NCBI GenBank assembly: GCA_037976565.1
Contig: CP137667.1
Span: 31,858,459-31,922,458, forward strand
Origin: Mesocentrotus franciscanus
Taxonomy: Eukaryota; Echinodermata; Echinoidea; Camarodonta; Strongylocentrotidae
Direction of reading: 5' to 3'
DNA length: 64,000 bases
Below are positions 1 through 12,842 of the stretch, piece by piece. The notes under the pieces were generated by a model, which made no database searches, was not told the DNA's origin, and was given only the letters and a program-made list of their open reading frames with translations. Every line of letters begins with the position of its first letter. Within the stretch, counting starts at the first letter, position 1. Both the position numbers and the translations under genes were made by a program.

Positions 1-106
1 GTGAGGGAGAAAGAGAAGGTGAAATAAAACGAAGAGCTCCGGGAGGGAAGAGATGAGAGTAACAAACCATCATAAAAATGAACCTTCACCGTAACGAGCC
101 TTTAGA

Positions 107-400
107 ATTAGAAACCTTCATAATAACAAACCTGAGGAAACATGAAACTTTAGAGTAATGTACCTTCAAAATTAGAAATCATCAGAATAACAAAGCTTTG
201 GAAAAATGAAATGAAGAGCAAGGAACATTCAGAAATAGAAACCTTCATAATAACAAACCTTTGGAAAAATAAAATTAAGAGCAAGGAACCTTCAGAATTA
301 GAAACATTCATAATAACAAACATTTGGAAAATTGTAACTTCAGAGTATAAACGAACCTTCAAAATTAGAAACCTCCAAAATAACATACCTTCAGAAAAAT
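107..400. repeat. Five-copy degenerate tandem repeat, unit about 64 bp
   Basis: The word attagaaaccttcataataa recurs with small changes at 107, 171, 234, 297 and 364, so the units are 63-67 bp long. Each unit also carries a cctttggaaaaat-like segment. Both strands stay open across part of the array only because the unit lacks stops in some frames, so I do not read it as coding. Confidence 0.85.
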
Positions 401-690
401 GACATGCAACTCCAGAGTGCTTGCACTTTTAAAGTATAACCTAATTGTAATGAAAGATATGGTCAGCTTCCTTCACAGAGATACACTCTGTTGTAGATAC
501 CAGGGTTTCATTGTTCCATAAATATTATTCATGAAATACGCACAATTTTATAATTTTTGTTTATTTTGGTAAAACGTAAACATTCCATTTACACCTGAAG
601 AGAATGGATGTTTTTGCTGAAAGGACGGACTATGGTGTTAGGAGTAATATTTACCCAAATTACTGACAATGGGGTTTTATAAATATTTCT
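401..690. other. Unannotated AT-rich stretch
   Basis: No gene, repeat or conserved motif was recognised here. Confidence 0.5.
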
Positions 691-794
691 CCTCTCTCTC
701 CCTCTCTTCTTTATACTCATTTGCTTTTGTTCACTTTAATTAGGTTCTCTTTCCTTTCTATCCATCTATCTCTCTTTTTCCTCCCTTCTCTGTC

Positions 795-825
<31 letters not shown>

Positions 826-1137
826 ATTCTCTCTCCCCCTAAGTCTGTCTGTCTGTCTCTGCCTGTCTGTCTCTCTGTCTCCCTCCCTCCCCTAGCTCTC
901 TCTGTCTGTCTGTCTCTCTGTCTGTCTGTCTCCCTCCCCCTCTCTCTGTCTGTCTGTCACTCTGTCTGTCTCCCTCCCTCCCCCTCTCTCTGTCTGTCTG
1001 TCACTCTGTCTGTCTCCCTCCCTACCCACTCTCTCTGTCTGTCTCAGCCAGCCTGTCTGTCTGTCTGTCTGTCTGTCTGTCTTCCTCCCTCCCCCGGCCT
1101 CTCTCTCTCTCTCTCCCCCTCTCTCCCTCTGTCTTCA
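691..1137. repeat. CT/CTGT polypyrimidine microsatellite with internal 48-bp duplication
   Basis: This is about 450 bp of almost pure pyrimidine on the + strand, made of (CT)n, (CTGT)n and CCCTCCC blocks. A segment of about 48 bp ending in tgtcactctgtctgtctccc is duplicated at about 950-1020. The long + strand open frame here is a serine/leucine low-complexity artefact. Confidence 0.95.
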
Positions 1138-3140
1138 CATGGCACACTCCACGAAATAGAGAGCAAAATTCAATTTGGATTCACAACAACAAATCACTTC
1201 ATATACATATATGGGCCTATATACAAACCTAGAAAATAGTGTATCTTTCGATCTACAACCAGTGCAAACTCAAACACCATGGTGAGTTCACTTGTTGATA
1301 TTCACACACGATTGCCAATGTGATTCTTCGCCTTCATACCTCATTGGAAAAACACAATGCTTGTGATCAGGCAAGTGTAAACCACAATATTTATCATTTT
1401 TTATCAAGGTCAATATAAAATTGATGGAGTGGAGAAATTTGCTTGGAAACGTATTGTTCGCTACGAACTAATGTACACAAGAGTTGTGTGTTAAACGAGG
1501 GGTAGCATCATTTTGAAAGAGGCCGGACAGGTAATTCGACATAGCATATGTTGAGAACAATTGATTCCATTTAAAAGTAGGAGTAAAGACACTTCTGGTC
1601 CTCAAAAAAAAAATTAATACATAAAGTGGGAAAGCAAATGGATAAATCATCTATTGAATGCCAATATAACTAATATCATTTTACTTATCCTTCTATATCT
1701 CTCAAAATTGGAAAATATATTCCAGGTAGACTCTTTGCTAAATCATTAGATTTCGTCTATGACTGCAACATATGTTACGATGGCGGCTGGAGCTTAAGTT
1801 AAGGTAATATACCTATCACAATTCGATTATGTACTACAAAATATGGAATACTCATGTTTTGTTATATTATCTGATTTTTATGAAAAAGTTCATCTCCATT
1901 AAGAAACAAATTATCAAAGAATGTTTAATTGCCTGCAAGGCAAAGATATTTCTAAAATTCTACCCAAAGTAACATGCACTTTAAACAAAAATAACAAAAT
2001 AAACCTTTTAACAAAAAACTTTATTGAAACTTTTATAATAATTACATCATACGATATTAGTGTAGAGCAACACTATAACCATGAAGGCCTAGTTAAATTT
2101 TAAAATCCCTGAATCTTGTATTATCTAAGATAAAATCTCCTGGTTGATTTTCATTGCTAGAGACGAAAGCAGGTCAAATTTGTGATCCTCGTTCTTTTCA
2201 TGGATTACCAAGTAACACAACAACAGTATTCCACTTTAAGCCTAGGTGTTGATTTACAAGATTATAACAGGCATCCGAAAAATGATTCACTACACATACA
2301 TGTACTACAAACAAACAAGGGTTGTAATGAAGAAGTATGGAAGTCATAGTATAGGCCTATTGTGTAAATGTAGGTCAAATATAATTTTGTTAAGATCTTT
2401 GTTTTGTGCTTTAAGCCTTTAAGAATTAGCCCCTTATTATCTAAGCCCCTTATTATCTAAGCCTCAGATACCATGGAATGAATGCTATTAACGGACATGC
2501 ACTTTAAACGAAAATGATACTCTCACCAACAAGTTCCACTATGAGAAAACAACAATAAGAGAGGTTATTTAGTAATGTAGGTCAAAAGCAATTTTGTAAA
2601 ACCTTTGTGTTGTTTGAAAGAAATTAAGCCCTTAAAAACTAAACCGGAGATATCTAAGGATTAAAACCTTTGTGCTCGAAATGAAAAGGAAACCATTTTA
2701 AATAGATTAATATTAATATCCAAGAAAAGGGGAACATTCTTTCTCAAATAGCTGGTTACCATGGCAAAAAATTGGTAAGTAAACAAACTTTCTTGTTCCA
2801 ACCATTCCTAAATTACCTTATCACAACGCTGAATCTAACACAGGCTGATTTTATTTTGAACACAAATTGAACACAAATTTTTTGTTTTTTCTTCACATCT
2901 TAATAAAGAAAATAAAAAACTACACAAGAGACTTTTGTGTGCGATAACCTTTCAATTTTGAGAGTGGTCCATAATTTAAAAAAAAAAGTTATATGACATG
3001 CACATAACAGATCAAAATTCTGAAATTTTGGAATATGTGGAAGTTTCTTTTCCTGAGAGGATATGGTTCAACAATCTCCAAAGTTTCATGTCAAAAGTTT
3101 TGGGTTTTATATATACAGTCATTTGAATTGACATGCCATC
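1138..3140. other. AT-rich unique sequence, no gene seen
   Basis: No coding exon or transposon end was recognised. The only local structure is a perfect direct duplication of about 17 bp (ccccttattatctaagcc at 2430-2462). Confidence 0.5.
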
Positions 3141-3154
3141 AGTGAAAAAAATAC

Positions 3155-3290
3155 ACGGGGGCGGCGGGCGAATTCGCCCCGGAAACACCATAAACAGCCC
3201 CCGAATTAGGCCAAAAATCCGATTACGGGGGCGACTTCAAAAGGAAATGATCTAAAATCGCCCCGTAACGATTACGGCGGCCGTTCTCTA
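3155..3290. repeat. GC-rich CCCCCGAA/CGGGGGC-box segment, left block
   Basis: A sharply GC-rich patch in AT-rich flanks. It holds cacgggggcggcgggcg, gcccccgaatt followed by gccaaaaatccgatta, and several ggggcg boxes. The gcccccgaa..gccaaaaat..gat order recurs in the same orientation at 4170-4210, which suggests one repeat family on either side of the duplication at 3446-3869. Confidence 0.55.
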
Positions 3291-3445
3291 CTAGCTTTGT
3301 ATTCATTGTGTGCATTTCTTGGTCGACGCGCGCGGCGCGCACAAGTGCGTACTCTGAATCTCCGTGTAAAATTCTATACACAAATTAGCTGAACCTAGAC
3401 CGTTCGCTGAACATCGCGAAACTGCAATCTATTTCAATCACGATT

Positions 3446-3869
3446 GCCGCGATTTTTATATAGTTTTCATGAATAGAGGTATGAAATCAAAGCTTATTTT
3501 GTGATTATTCAAGCCACGTTTACTGAATTTGATAATCATTTTTCAAAGTAAAGTTTTCACAAGAAAATCGGGGAAAATCACCGTGACTGACCGTTCAGTT
3601 ATTCCACACACGTACAGTACAGTGCAGTGCGACTGCAGCTGCTGTCGGAACTGTCGGCTGTGTGAGCTAGAGTCGATCTCGAAGAGACTCGACGCGACAA
3701 CACTTTGAAATTGCTATTTGTTTGCATCATTACTGCCGCGATTTTTATAAAGTTTTCGTGAATAGAGGTATGAAACCTGAGCTTAGATTGTGATTATTCT
3801 GGCCATGTATAGTTGTATACCTAATTTTGATAATCATTTTTCAAATTTTAAGTTTTCACAAGAAAATCA
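3446..3869. repeat. Direct duplication, two copies of a 125-135 bp segment about 289 bp apart
   Basis: Copy 1 (3446-3570) and copy 2 (3735-3869) both begin gccgcgatttttata, continue through gaatagaggtatgaaa and tgattatt, and end with agttttcacaagaaaatc. The DNA between them is GC-rich and CpG-containing, with repeated gtcgga/ctcgac words. It could be an old tandem duplication, or paired internal or terminal repeats of a larger element. Confidence 0.8.
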
Positions 3870-4110
3870 GACAGTCGTTTAAAAACAACTCATTTTACTA
3901 TGACACAGTTCTTGCATCAATTAAAACTTAGTTATTTAACTAGATAAATGCTTTCTTTTTGAATGGGTAATCAATCATGGTAATTATGAAGCAGGAAGCC
4001 CAAAGATATAGATCTACTATAGATCTATAGACTAGTCTAGACTATAGACAGTAAGCCTACTAAATAAACTCATCAAACTGCAGTGTCCTTTTTTATGAAT
4101 TAATGAAAAA

Positions 4111-4215
4111 GTAGCCCCAGAAAAAAGAGCCCCCGAAATGGAAAAAAAAGCCCCCGAAAGTTGAAAAAGTAGCCCCCGAAAATTTGCCAAAAATTGGATA
4201 TGGAGCCCCCGAAAT
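4111..4215. repeat. Cluster of GCCCC(C)GAA boxes
   Basis: Five boxes of the form gcccc(c)gaa occur at about 4113, 4129, 4150, 4172 and 4204 with A-rich spacers. Read on the minus strand this is a series of TTCGGGGGC words. It is related to the block at 3155-3290. No function is known to me. Confidence 0.65.
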
Positions 4216-5160
4216 AAAAAAGTTAATTTTTTTCCTGCATGCCATGTGTTGATAAGCTGTGCTTTTCTTCTTTCTCTTTCTTCTTCCGTTCAACTTTCAA
4301 GATAAAAATAGATCTACATGTAAATGAGTCAACCAGAAGTCATGAATTTCACAACGCAACGTGAAGAGCAACTCATCAGCTAGCAGCACAACAAATGTGA
4401 CCTTTGGTCCCACACCTACAGATCCATGTCTGTTGGTACCGTGGATCCTAACTTTAAAAACACATAGCTATATATTTCCCCTCGCCTGGGCCGCCATATG
4501 GCACGCTGTGAAAGAATGCCGCGGCATGAGTCACAAGCTGGAGCCTGGGGAGCTTTCGGATCGACTCCAGATTTTTCAAGCCCACCATATGTCTTGATCA
4601 TATCGCCAATGTTTAGTCCTATTTTCACAATGGTTGCGTTTTTCTGGAGCTAGATTCATGAATGTCTAGCCCCCAAGGCTAACATTTAACAGTCTGTAAA
4701 CACATTGTACAAGTAAAGTACATTTTAAAGAGACTTTGTGATAAGATCTATTCAAGTGAAATTGTTACAAAAATTCCTTGCCAACGATCAAAATTAATAA
4801 TAATTTCAATAAATATATTGGCTTCATACAGCGCTCACATCAACCATGCAAGGTTCTGCTCAAAACGGGGCAAGGTTGGAATCATTTGAAATGGAGGCTT
4901 AAATCAAGACATGACTGAAATCATTTTTACTTTTGAAGGTCCTACAATGGTTAACCCTGGCAAGAAGTTACAAGACAAATATTTGTATGAGGTTGCATTC
5001 TGGTGACATAATAAATGCTGTTGGGGTTCTGCATTAGAAATTGTTAAATTCTTACTATAAAAATTTCGAACAGAAATTGCAACTGAATTTACCACTGTAT
5101 TTATGTCAAACAAAATATTAGTTTTCATTTCTTGACACTCTTGGTGACTCTTTGGAAATT
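4216..5160. other. Mostly unique sequence with a small GC-richer patch
   Basis: The patch at about 4360-4600 is less AT-rich than its surroundings and open in one frame on each strand. I see no splice sites, domain or recognisable protein, so I do not call a gene. Confidence 0.4.
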
Positions 5161-5164
5161 GAGT

Positions 5165-6480
5165 ATTTTGAATTCTTCATGCTCACCAGCCTGTTTAAGT
5201 GCAGTTTTGATCTGAATCAGATTGAAAGAATCAATCAGGTATTGCTCTGAAAAAGTGGGAACAAATCTTTTGAAAGTAAAAATGTAAGACTCGTCTTGCA
5301 TATTGTCTACATGTACATCTCTTTCATGGTAATTAAACACACATTTACAGTATTCATGCAGACATTTTTCATGTATTGTATTCCTGATCGTGACTTCTGA
5401 ACTTTTGTAAAGTCAGCACTTCATACTTCAACGTAAATCCGCCTGTTCAATGAAGTTTTGATTCCGTTCAAATTCACGGTCAGTGAGAGAAAAAATACAC
5501 GGAAGTGGTGAGCGATTTAGCTCTGGTAAAAAAATAATAAGTACTTGAATATTATTGTGAGTAAATCACAAATGTACAACACCAAAACATAATAGTATTG
5601 CTTACACTGTTCAGATATCAATTATGGCTCATGGTCTGAACTAGTGGCACTGTGGAAACACACTATGTAGAGGATACTTTGTCTTACATTTGCAGTATCT
5701 GTTTCGTGCCCATAGGCATTATACATCCAGTAGCATTGAAACTTACATTTTCATGGGATTCTTGAGTTGCTTCCTAAACTTTTAAAAGTGAGCTTTTTAC
5801 ACTTCAGGGCAAGTTCAGGCGCAACTGCCCGTTGAAACAGTTTTGATGTGACTCAGGTTCACAGATCAATGATGACGTAATGCTCTCTCTGAAAGAATGG
5901 AAACAGACATTTAGAGGGGAAGTCCACCCTGATATTAAGTTGGTTCAATAGAAGCAGGAAAATGAGATATTGCTCAAACATTCACTAATTTGTTTCTCTG
6001 TTTCTATTTTTTATATTTTTTATATTTCTTTTATTAATAACTTAATATCAGGGTGTACCGGTACTTCCCCTTGAACAGCTGAATTATTCACACCCCATGT
6101 AAATTTGATGCTTTTTTGTTGTTGTCATAACTCAATAACGAAACGTGGACTGGTTAAATTATGGCCTTTGTTGAATTATACTTTTAGATGCAAGCCTTGA
6201 TATGTCACATTCTCAAGAAAAATAAATTGGGACAATTCAATTTTTTACATACTTCAAAATTACAAAACTTGGTAAGGGTACGATTGATTTAGTTGTTAAC
6301 CGTATATACACAAACCGTTATTCAGAAACTAACCATTCATTGAATGTCTTTAATCAAATTCCTAACCTTTACAAAGTGAGCTTTTTATACTTCATGTGCA
6401 TTTCAGTTTCAATCTCATTGAAATTCAGAGATGAATAATAATGAGGCGATGCTCTGAAATAATGAAACCAGCCATTTGAA
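5165..6480. repeat. Very degenerate array of related 90-150 bp segments
   Basis: Related passages occur at about 5165-5290, 5395-5480, 5760-5915 and 6365-6480. Shared words include agtgagctttttacacttca, cagttttgatctga, attcacggtcagtg and atgctctgaaa. The unit ending at about 5480-5530 also resembles 3135-3185 (gtgaaaaaaatacacgg). A younger foldback element (5914-6071) interrupts the array. Confidence 0.55.
5914..6071. mobile_element. Short TIR element (MITE), GGGGAAGTCCACCCTGATAT family, copy 1
   Basis: The left end aggggaagtccaccctgata plus ttaagtt is mirrored on the right by aacttaatatcagggtg and acttcccctt. The right arm carries a short extra accggta. The interior is AT-rich with no coding. 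A second, longer member of the family lies at 34919-35345. I could not define a clean target duplication. Confidence 0.75.
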
Positions 6481-6597
6481 ATGAAATCCGCCTTGAATAT
6501 CTTGTAATTTTAGTTTTCTTGCTATGTTTTTTGTTTTGTTTTGGCCTATGACAAAGACAGCATTTCAGAAACATACAATTTATCCTTAACAAGTGTA

Positions 6598-6960
6598 AGA
6601 CCAAATGGCAATTCACCCAAGTGACTTAGCTTTAAACAGGCTTGCATTTTACTTGCATACATGTATACAAAAAAACTAAATCGAGATGAAATTTAATGTA
6701 ACGAGAACGAATTGCAGATTGAACAAATTAGACCAAATGGCAATTTACCCTGGTGACATACAGCTTCGTACAGGTCTGCATAATTCTTAATTACTTTATA
6801 CACAAACTGAATTGAGATAAAATATAATATCATGAGAACCAATTGCAGATTGGACAAATTGGACCAAATTGGACCAAATGGCAATTCATCCTGGTGACTA
6901 ACGGCTTTGTACAGGTCTGTACAAAATTACCCAGGCAAGCCATCAAGCATGACATAGCAA
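6598..6960. repeat. Three-copy tandem repeat, unit about 132-141 bp
   Basis: Units begin gaccaaatggcaattcaccc at 6598, 6730 and 6871. They continue through ggtgac..agctt and an acaggtctgca-like word, then gaattgagat and aattgcagattg. The third unit is partial. The open frames seen here on both strands are repeat read-through. Confidence 0.85.
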
Positions 6961-7099
6961 GTCTAGTCAAGCTGTGCCTTGGCAAGGAACATGATAGAAT
7001 ATTATTAAGGTACGATAAGGGATGTTTGGGTGGAAACTATGGCTTCCCCTGATATGAAGGAGAGGAAACCATGGACTACAAACAACGAGCTAGCTAGCA

Positions 7100-7620
7100 A
7101 ATTACAACACAATTACATCTAAATTACTGTGTTACATCGTGTCCTTGTCTTCCTCATACAACTATTATCTATTGTCACAGGAAAGCATGATTGAGGTGAA
7201 GAAAGAAATAGTCGCTTAAGCCGAAATCTACCAAAATCATGGAAACAAGTTCTTCACCGCTTTGACCAACAGGGATCCTTGTCCTGCAAGAGAACTTGAT
7301 TACAAATACATTTAAATCTCAATTACTGTGTTACATTGTGTCCTTGTCTTCCTCATATGTCCATTATCTATTGTCACAGGAAAGCATGATTGAGGTGAAG
7401 AAGAAAAAAACATCGCTTGAGCAGAAATCTACAGAAATCATGGAAACAAGTTCTTAACCACTTTGGCCAACAGGCATCCCTGTCCTGCAAGAGAACTTAA
7501 TCATTAAAAGTTACCTTGTGTTCTTTGTCTTCCTTATACAACTATTATCTATTGTCACAGGAAAGCATAACTGAGGTGAAAAGATATCGTCACTCATGCA
7601 GAAATCTCTTGAAGTCATAT
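7100..7620. repeat. Three-copy tandem repeat, unit about 180-200 bp
   Basis: Each unit carries aattactgtgttacat, a ttgtcttcctcat word, ctattgtcacaggaaagcat, gaggtgaagaa and, in the first two, atcatggaaacaagttctt and cctgcaagagaactt. Anchor positions are 7122, 7321 and 7501. Identity between the first two units is visibly high. Confidence 0.88.
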
Positions 7621-8985
7621 AGATAGGGATAGACAGTGACACTAGCAGTGGTCAAAATCTCTATTTTTAAATATTTTGTTTTATATAAAGAACCCCCAAT
7701 TCTCTAAATCTCTAATAGCAAGTATCATTTGCCAAACAGACCATAAAATTGGTTCTCTGGACTGCCATACAAAATTGTTTAATAGTGTGTAGTCCTATAT
7801 ATAGAGCCTTTCAGATCCACAACGGGGCCTATATACATGTAGGGCTACTGCTGGCCTACAAGACAATGTAAGGAGACCCATTGAACTAAACATATCAAGT
7901 AAAATGTTTCAATTAAATGGCAGTTTGGGGGATTAAAGAGCTCTTGACTTGTGCATAGATCCAACATCTTCAAAAAGCACATTTTATTATTTACAGGTTT
8001 CAAAGAATAGCCTTATAAACTTGACTAAATTGCCTGAAAAAATTGAAATGGAACCTTTAAATTTTATCCGACAAACACAGTGGACATTGACAGTGACATG
8101 AATAGTACGAATGTTTCCTTCCACTACGACAAACCAAGCTGGATACCATCACAGGGGCATGGTTTGTCACTGCATGTGCATGTAGTTCATGATGAATGGT
8201 ATGGTCTATGTGAAGGCTACATAGTACATACATGCTGAAGATATTACCCAGCTATCTTATCAAACTCGCAGATGACATTCAATAATGATTGCCAGAAAGC
8301 TCCTACTACAAAAATATCTCTGCCATCTGTAGCTAAGTTCACATGGTAGTCCTTCAACGTTAAAGTGTAGCTCATGGTTTTTAATCGCTGATGTTATATT
8401 GTACCTAAGGACTGGTGTTCAAATGCACTTATAGTTTTGAAATTTATATTTACTTGAAGTTTCAAGTCATAAGCTAAACTTTGATTTTACCTCACAGTTT
8501 TAAACTTTATTGGTTATCTTGTAGTTAGGGAAAGATGCGCAGACACACTCATGGTTTTTGATACTGTCACTTTACTCAAAGTTTTAAACCATGAGTCATC
8601 GTATGGTTGATGCAAAAACTACCAGGAGTAGGCTTTACATAAATTTATGATCCAAGTGAACATAAGTAACCTGGAAGTTTCAACAACTTGCAAATAAAAC
8701 GCCTGCTTGACCAACTTGCAATTCTTACAGAACTCTATGTTTTGGTACCATGTAAACGTGCATCATTGTTTCAAACTTTGAAGTTCGCGAACTAAACGTT
8801 CAAAATTAAGACCATCCCGTGTGAACATGTCTTCTGCCATCTGTGACAGTTGTTATGACCCTGCTCTGTAAACTGTGTGTACAAGCTGATGAATTGTTGT
8901 CGAGTCACAGCTGTATGTGAAAGCTATGTCTAGTGAACTTTGGACATACAAATGTAAGAAGCAATTTCAAGCAAACAGCTAGAAA
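7621..8985. other. Unique AT-rich sequence
   Basis: No gene recognised. Between 8360 and 8600 the word catggtttttaa/agttttaaac recurs several times, possibly a fully decayed repeat. Confidence 0.45.
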
Positions 8986-9034
8986 ATGAAGAAACAGAGA
9001 GAGAGAAAGAAAGGGGGAGAGAGAAAGAGAGGGG

Positions 9035-9066
<32 letters not shown>

Positions 9067-9067
9067 T

Positions 9068-9136
<69 letters not shown>

Positions 9137-9265
9137 CAAAGGTCCATAAAAAGAGAACAAGCTCTAGCTAAAGAAAAAAGTTTTGAAAGTACACTCAAGA
9201 GAGAAGAGATAACACATAGATGGAAGAAAGAGTTAAAGAATATGAGAAAGAGAGAGAAAAAAAAA
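8986..9265. repeat. (GA)n microsatellite
   Basis: Long GAGAGA tract at about 8996-9131, followed by a purine-rich A/G tail to 9265. Poly-RE and poly-SL frames on either strand are artefacts. Confidence 0.97.
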
Positions 9266-10320
9266 CACGATGATATGATGATGGTTTCAACAAAAAACAC
9301 AAAAACAAATCTGTGCAAATAAACTTTGTGTTATGAGTCCTTTCAAAAGAAGAAAGTGTGATTTCCATTATGGAAATTTCATTATAATGCTTCTCTTAAT
9401 TCTTCAAACAATCGTATTTCTGGGTATTGAAATATCTCTTTGCTTTTCACTGTAATGCAAACATACCGAGAAATGGAGTATTGAAAGCTCAAAGATATCC
9501 TAAGTACCGGTAGTATTAATCCATGAAATATCCTTGATTATATGAACAATCGTTAATATGGCTTTGACAATGCTTACTTGGTCAAACATATTTACATAGT
9601 CAATAGCAACAAGTGTACAACTATAAATGGTAGTCTTATCAAAGGAACATGGGATTGCTGTATCCATAGCTCAAACAACCACACAACATCAATTACATCA
9701 TATAAAAGTTATTTCATCGATTTTGAAACCACAAGGAATGATTTGTGTGTTCTTAGACTAAAATATACATATAAGTTCCATCTACGAATCTGCGCAAAAT
9801 TAGGATCATCTCGAAAATATTCCCAACCAAACACAAAAGTCTGAAGGAGGAGACTAGAGATGTACAAATGGGGCAACACCAAATGCAATTATTGACTTGC
9901 CAATGAGAGGGAATGAAAAACAAATATTGCAAAGAGCAGATTACAGACCTAATCAAGAATAAATATCAAAGCCCTCGCCAATAACAACCTGAATTTCTCA
10001 AACAGCCTATTTGGACATCGTATTGTAATAAAGGAGAATGAATGCATGGTCAACAAGGGAAAATAAAAGCTTTTTAATCCTTTTTTTCCCCTCTGACTTC
10101 AAGGAAGATTGGAAATGTCCCTGGTCTGTCTAAATAAGAAAAGAAAAAAGAAGGAAAAAAGTGGCCATTTTGAATACAAAATGATAGGGTACTGTATGTC
10201 TAGCTTTATTTAGTCTAAATACTTGGATGAAAGTTACCTTTTTTAAGCTCCGCTGGTATTAAAATATCTTCTGATTACCGATAACTTTTAAAATAATCTT
10301 ATCCTATAATACAATAACTT
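9266..10320. other. Unique AT-rich sequence
   Basis: No gene, repeat family or transposon end recognised. Confidence 0.45.
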
Positions 10321-10327
10321 TAAAATT

Positions 10328-10430
10328 ATAGAGAGATAGAGATAGAGAGAGAGAGACAGAGTGACAGATAGAGAGAGAGAGAGAGTGAGGGAGGGAGGGA
10401 GGGTAGGAGAGAGAGAGAGAGGGGAAAGGG
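10328..10430. repeat. (GA)n microsatellite with (GGGA)n
   Basis: Purine tract of GAGA/GATA units followed by gagggagggaggg. Low complexity only. Confidence 0.95.
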
Positions 10431-11465
10431 ATTCTTGCTGTAACCAGCTAATTACACAGGCATACTGGTTGTCATGATCAGAGATTGGACAAAGGTGATT
10501 TGAAGCACGCTCTATTATATCTAACCAAATACATGTAGACAAATTAAGCAGGTACAGACAGTACAATGAAACCTTCATAAATACATGTAACTGACAAAAG
10601 TCAATTACCAAACTTCATAACAGAATTTAGTGAGCATATAATGCCTACTTTTGCAAATTACTTAAATTATTTGGGGTAAACATCGTCAGATCTACAATAT
10701 TCTGCTATTACTGGAATCTCATGACCTATGAACTTTGAACTTTGAAATTAAATGGTTGATCATACAACTTAATCTCAGGAAGAGAAATACCAGTTCTTGG
10801 GGGTCAGAAAAGTGTTCTGTCTATATTCACATGTATGGCATTCTGGACCTATGCAAACAATATCTAACCCTGGCTATATTTAAAAAAGGTCCTATTCGAG
10901 TCAACATTGGAAATAAACATTCGTTAGAGAAAATATCACATGCGGAGGGATAGAAGGACATTAATTCACTGTTTTGCCACACAACATAACACCGTTCTTG
11001 GTCTCGCCAAAAGATATCAACATTTGGAAAAAGTCCCTCTTCCAGTCACGCAATTATCAGATATCTCCAGTGATCCATTGTTATAAGATAACATCTATTA
11101 TGGAAGAGAAACCAATCTACCTTTAGTGAATGACATATCTAGTTTCTACATGTAGTTTATCTACAGCAATATTAGTTTAGACTGTCCAGTTCCTGTTGAT
11201 AGAACGTGAGGTCAATTGGTTTAGCTTGACCTCTGTGCACATTAACATTCATAAACTTTAATATGGCATCGTAGGAACGCAGAGTTGTGACTTGTAAAAC
11301 AGCAAGTGTGAGATGGTAATTTACTCGACACCCTACCTGCCCGCCCCCCATCTCTATATCTTAACTCTGGATAACATTCACAGGTATAAAACTTTTTCAA
11401 ATTACGCAAATGGTCCAGTTTCCTCTTAGGAAATGACTGAATCATACGAGCGTTTTCTTTTTCAT
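10431..11465. other. Unique sequence
   Basis: No gene or repeat recognised. Confidence 0.45.
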
Positions 11466-11469
11466 TGTA

Positions 11470-11740
11470 ATCTGAAAGTTATATCTTTGTTATGAAAATG
11501 GTAATCATTAACTATCATCCATGAAAGTTTCAGGTTACTAACTTTTCTTGTTAAATACTACAGTATTGCCAGCAATCTAATTAACAATGGTAATTTTTGG
11601 TAATTCAAAACTATTATTTGGTCATTCAAAAGTTATTTCTGGGCCATGAAAATGGCAATAATTGACAATTATCCATGAAAGTTTTCAGGTTACAAATTTT
11701 TCTTGTTAAATACTACAGCTTTGCCAGCAATGTAATTCGA
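11470..11740. repeat. Two-copy tandem duplication, unit about 154 bp
   Basis: Copy 1 (from about 11491) and copy 2 (from about 11645) share atgaaaatgg, atccatgaaagtttcaggtt, ttcttgttaaatactacag and tgccagcaat. Confidence 0.85.
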
Positions 11741-12718
11741 TGTGGATATCCATGGAAAAAGTACACGGCATGCCTCTAAAATCTTATACAATGCCTCCAC
11801 AAATACAATTTCTGCCTATGGATTGTAATGCATCGATCCCCATACAACAACCCCCCCCCCCCCCTCCTTTAACAAAATTCCCTGATTAGAAATTTTAGAA
11901 TGTTTTATGAAAATGTTCTACATCCTGAAGGTATGAACGATGAAGACTTTATGATGTTGACCAAAGCTGGAAAATACATATAAAGTAAAGGTATACTCCC
12001 TTCAATATTGACATTTTCATTCTGTGGAATTCCATATCATATGCATCAACGTAATTTTGCTTCCCATAAGCTCTTGGAACTAATGTTTTCACCATGTCTT
12101 TTCTCAAGTCAGATAGCATGAAAAAAAATCTATGTATTGATTAATAAAACTTTTAAAGAAATATTAAACCAAATATTGAAAATAGATTATTTTATTATAA
12201 AAGTTACAGACATCTATTCAACACTACTTTAGTTGTAGTTAAAAAGTTAAAATTAAATAATCTTCTCTAAAAACTCCTATCCATTAATTATCAGAAAGAT
12301 CTTTTCATCATTTCAACTTGTAGCATTTCTCGTAGCATTTCTTTCAAATCTAATTTTCCCAAGTACCCCCAATAATTATAGGGTATAACTTGCTCAGTGT
12401 CTGGACATGGACAGCTACTCTGCTAGGATAAGATTCACAGTCTGTAAATTCTAGTTGAGTCGTTGAACATCCTGAACAACCTATCTCTTTCAAGGTCCCC
12501 CATTTCGCATGTATAACACAACTAGATGTCTGACAGCCTCTGACCAATCAGGATGAAGGGACATTATGATCCATTTCAGAGGTCTGTTATTTTAGGAATC
12601 GTCCCTCTTCTTTGTCATTTCCATCACTTCCATTCATAAAAAACAAGCTTCGAAAACAGTCTAGGCATGCTCCAAAAATAGATAGAATCATAGTGATATG
12701 GACAATTGCTGTTTTGAG
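11741..12718. other. Unique AT-rich sequence with a poly-C run
   Basis: A run of about 17 C residues lies near 11850-11866. Nothing else was recognised before the transposon end at 12719. Confidence 0.45.
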
Positions 12719-12781
12719 TACCGTAATTAACGGTGTATTAACCGCCCTCGTGTATTAACCGCACCCCTCTTTTTCACCCTC

Positions 12782-12842
12782 AAAAAAAAAAAAAAAAAAA
12801 AAAATTCTAAGACTTTTTTTTTTCGCCCGCAGGAAAAAAAAA
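12782..12842. repeat. Poly-A / poly-T pair near the transposon end
   Basis: A run of about 23 A, then ttttttttttcgcccgc and an A-run. The equivalent block lies near the other end of copy 2 (about 21564-21592), so it belongs to the element rather than to a retroposed tail. Confidence 0.8.

Noticed and set aside
721..1239. 172-residue open frame on +
   Set aside because: It is a translation of the CT/CTGT microsatellite (poly-S/L/C), with no domain and no codon structure.
4361..4628. Coding exon in the GC-richer patch
   Set aside because: Open on both strands but with no splice signals or recognisable protein.
8905..9318. 137-residue frame on -
   Set aside because: Read-through of the (GA)n tract; poly-LS composition.
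12782..12805. Poly-A tail of a retroposed copy
   Set aside because: The same A/T-rich block is at the equivalent place in the sister transposon, so it belongs to the DNA element.
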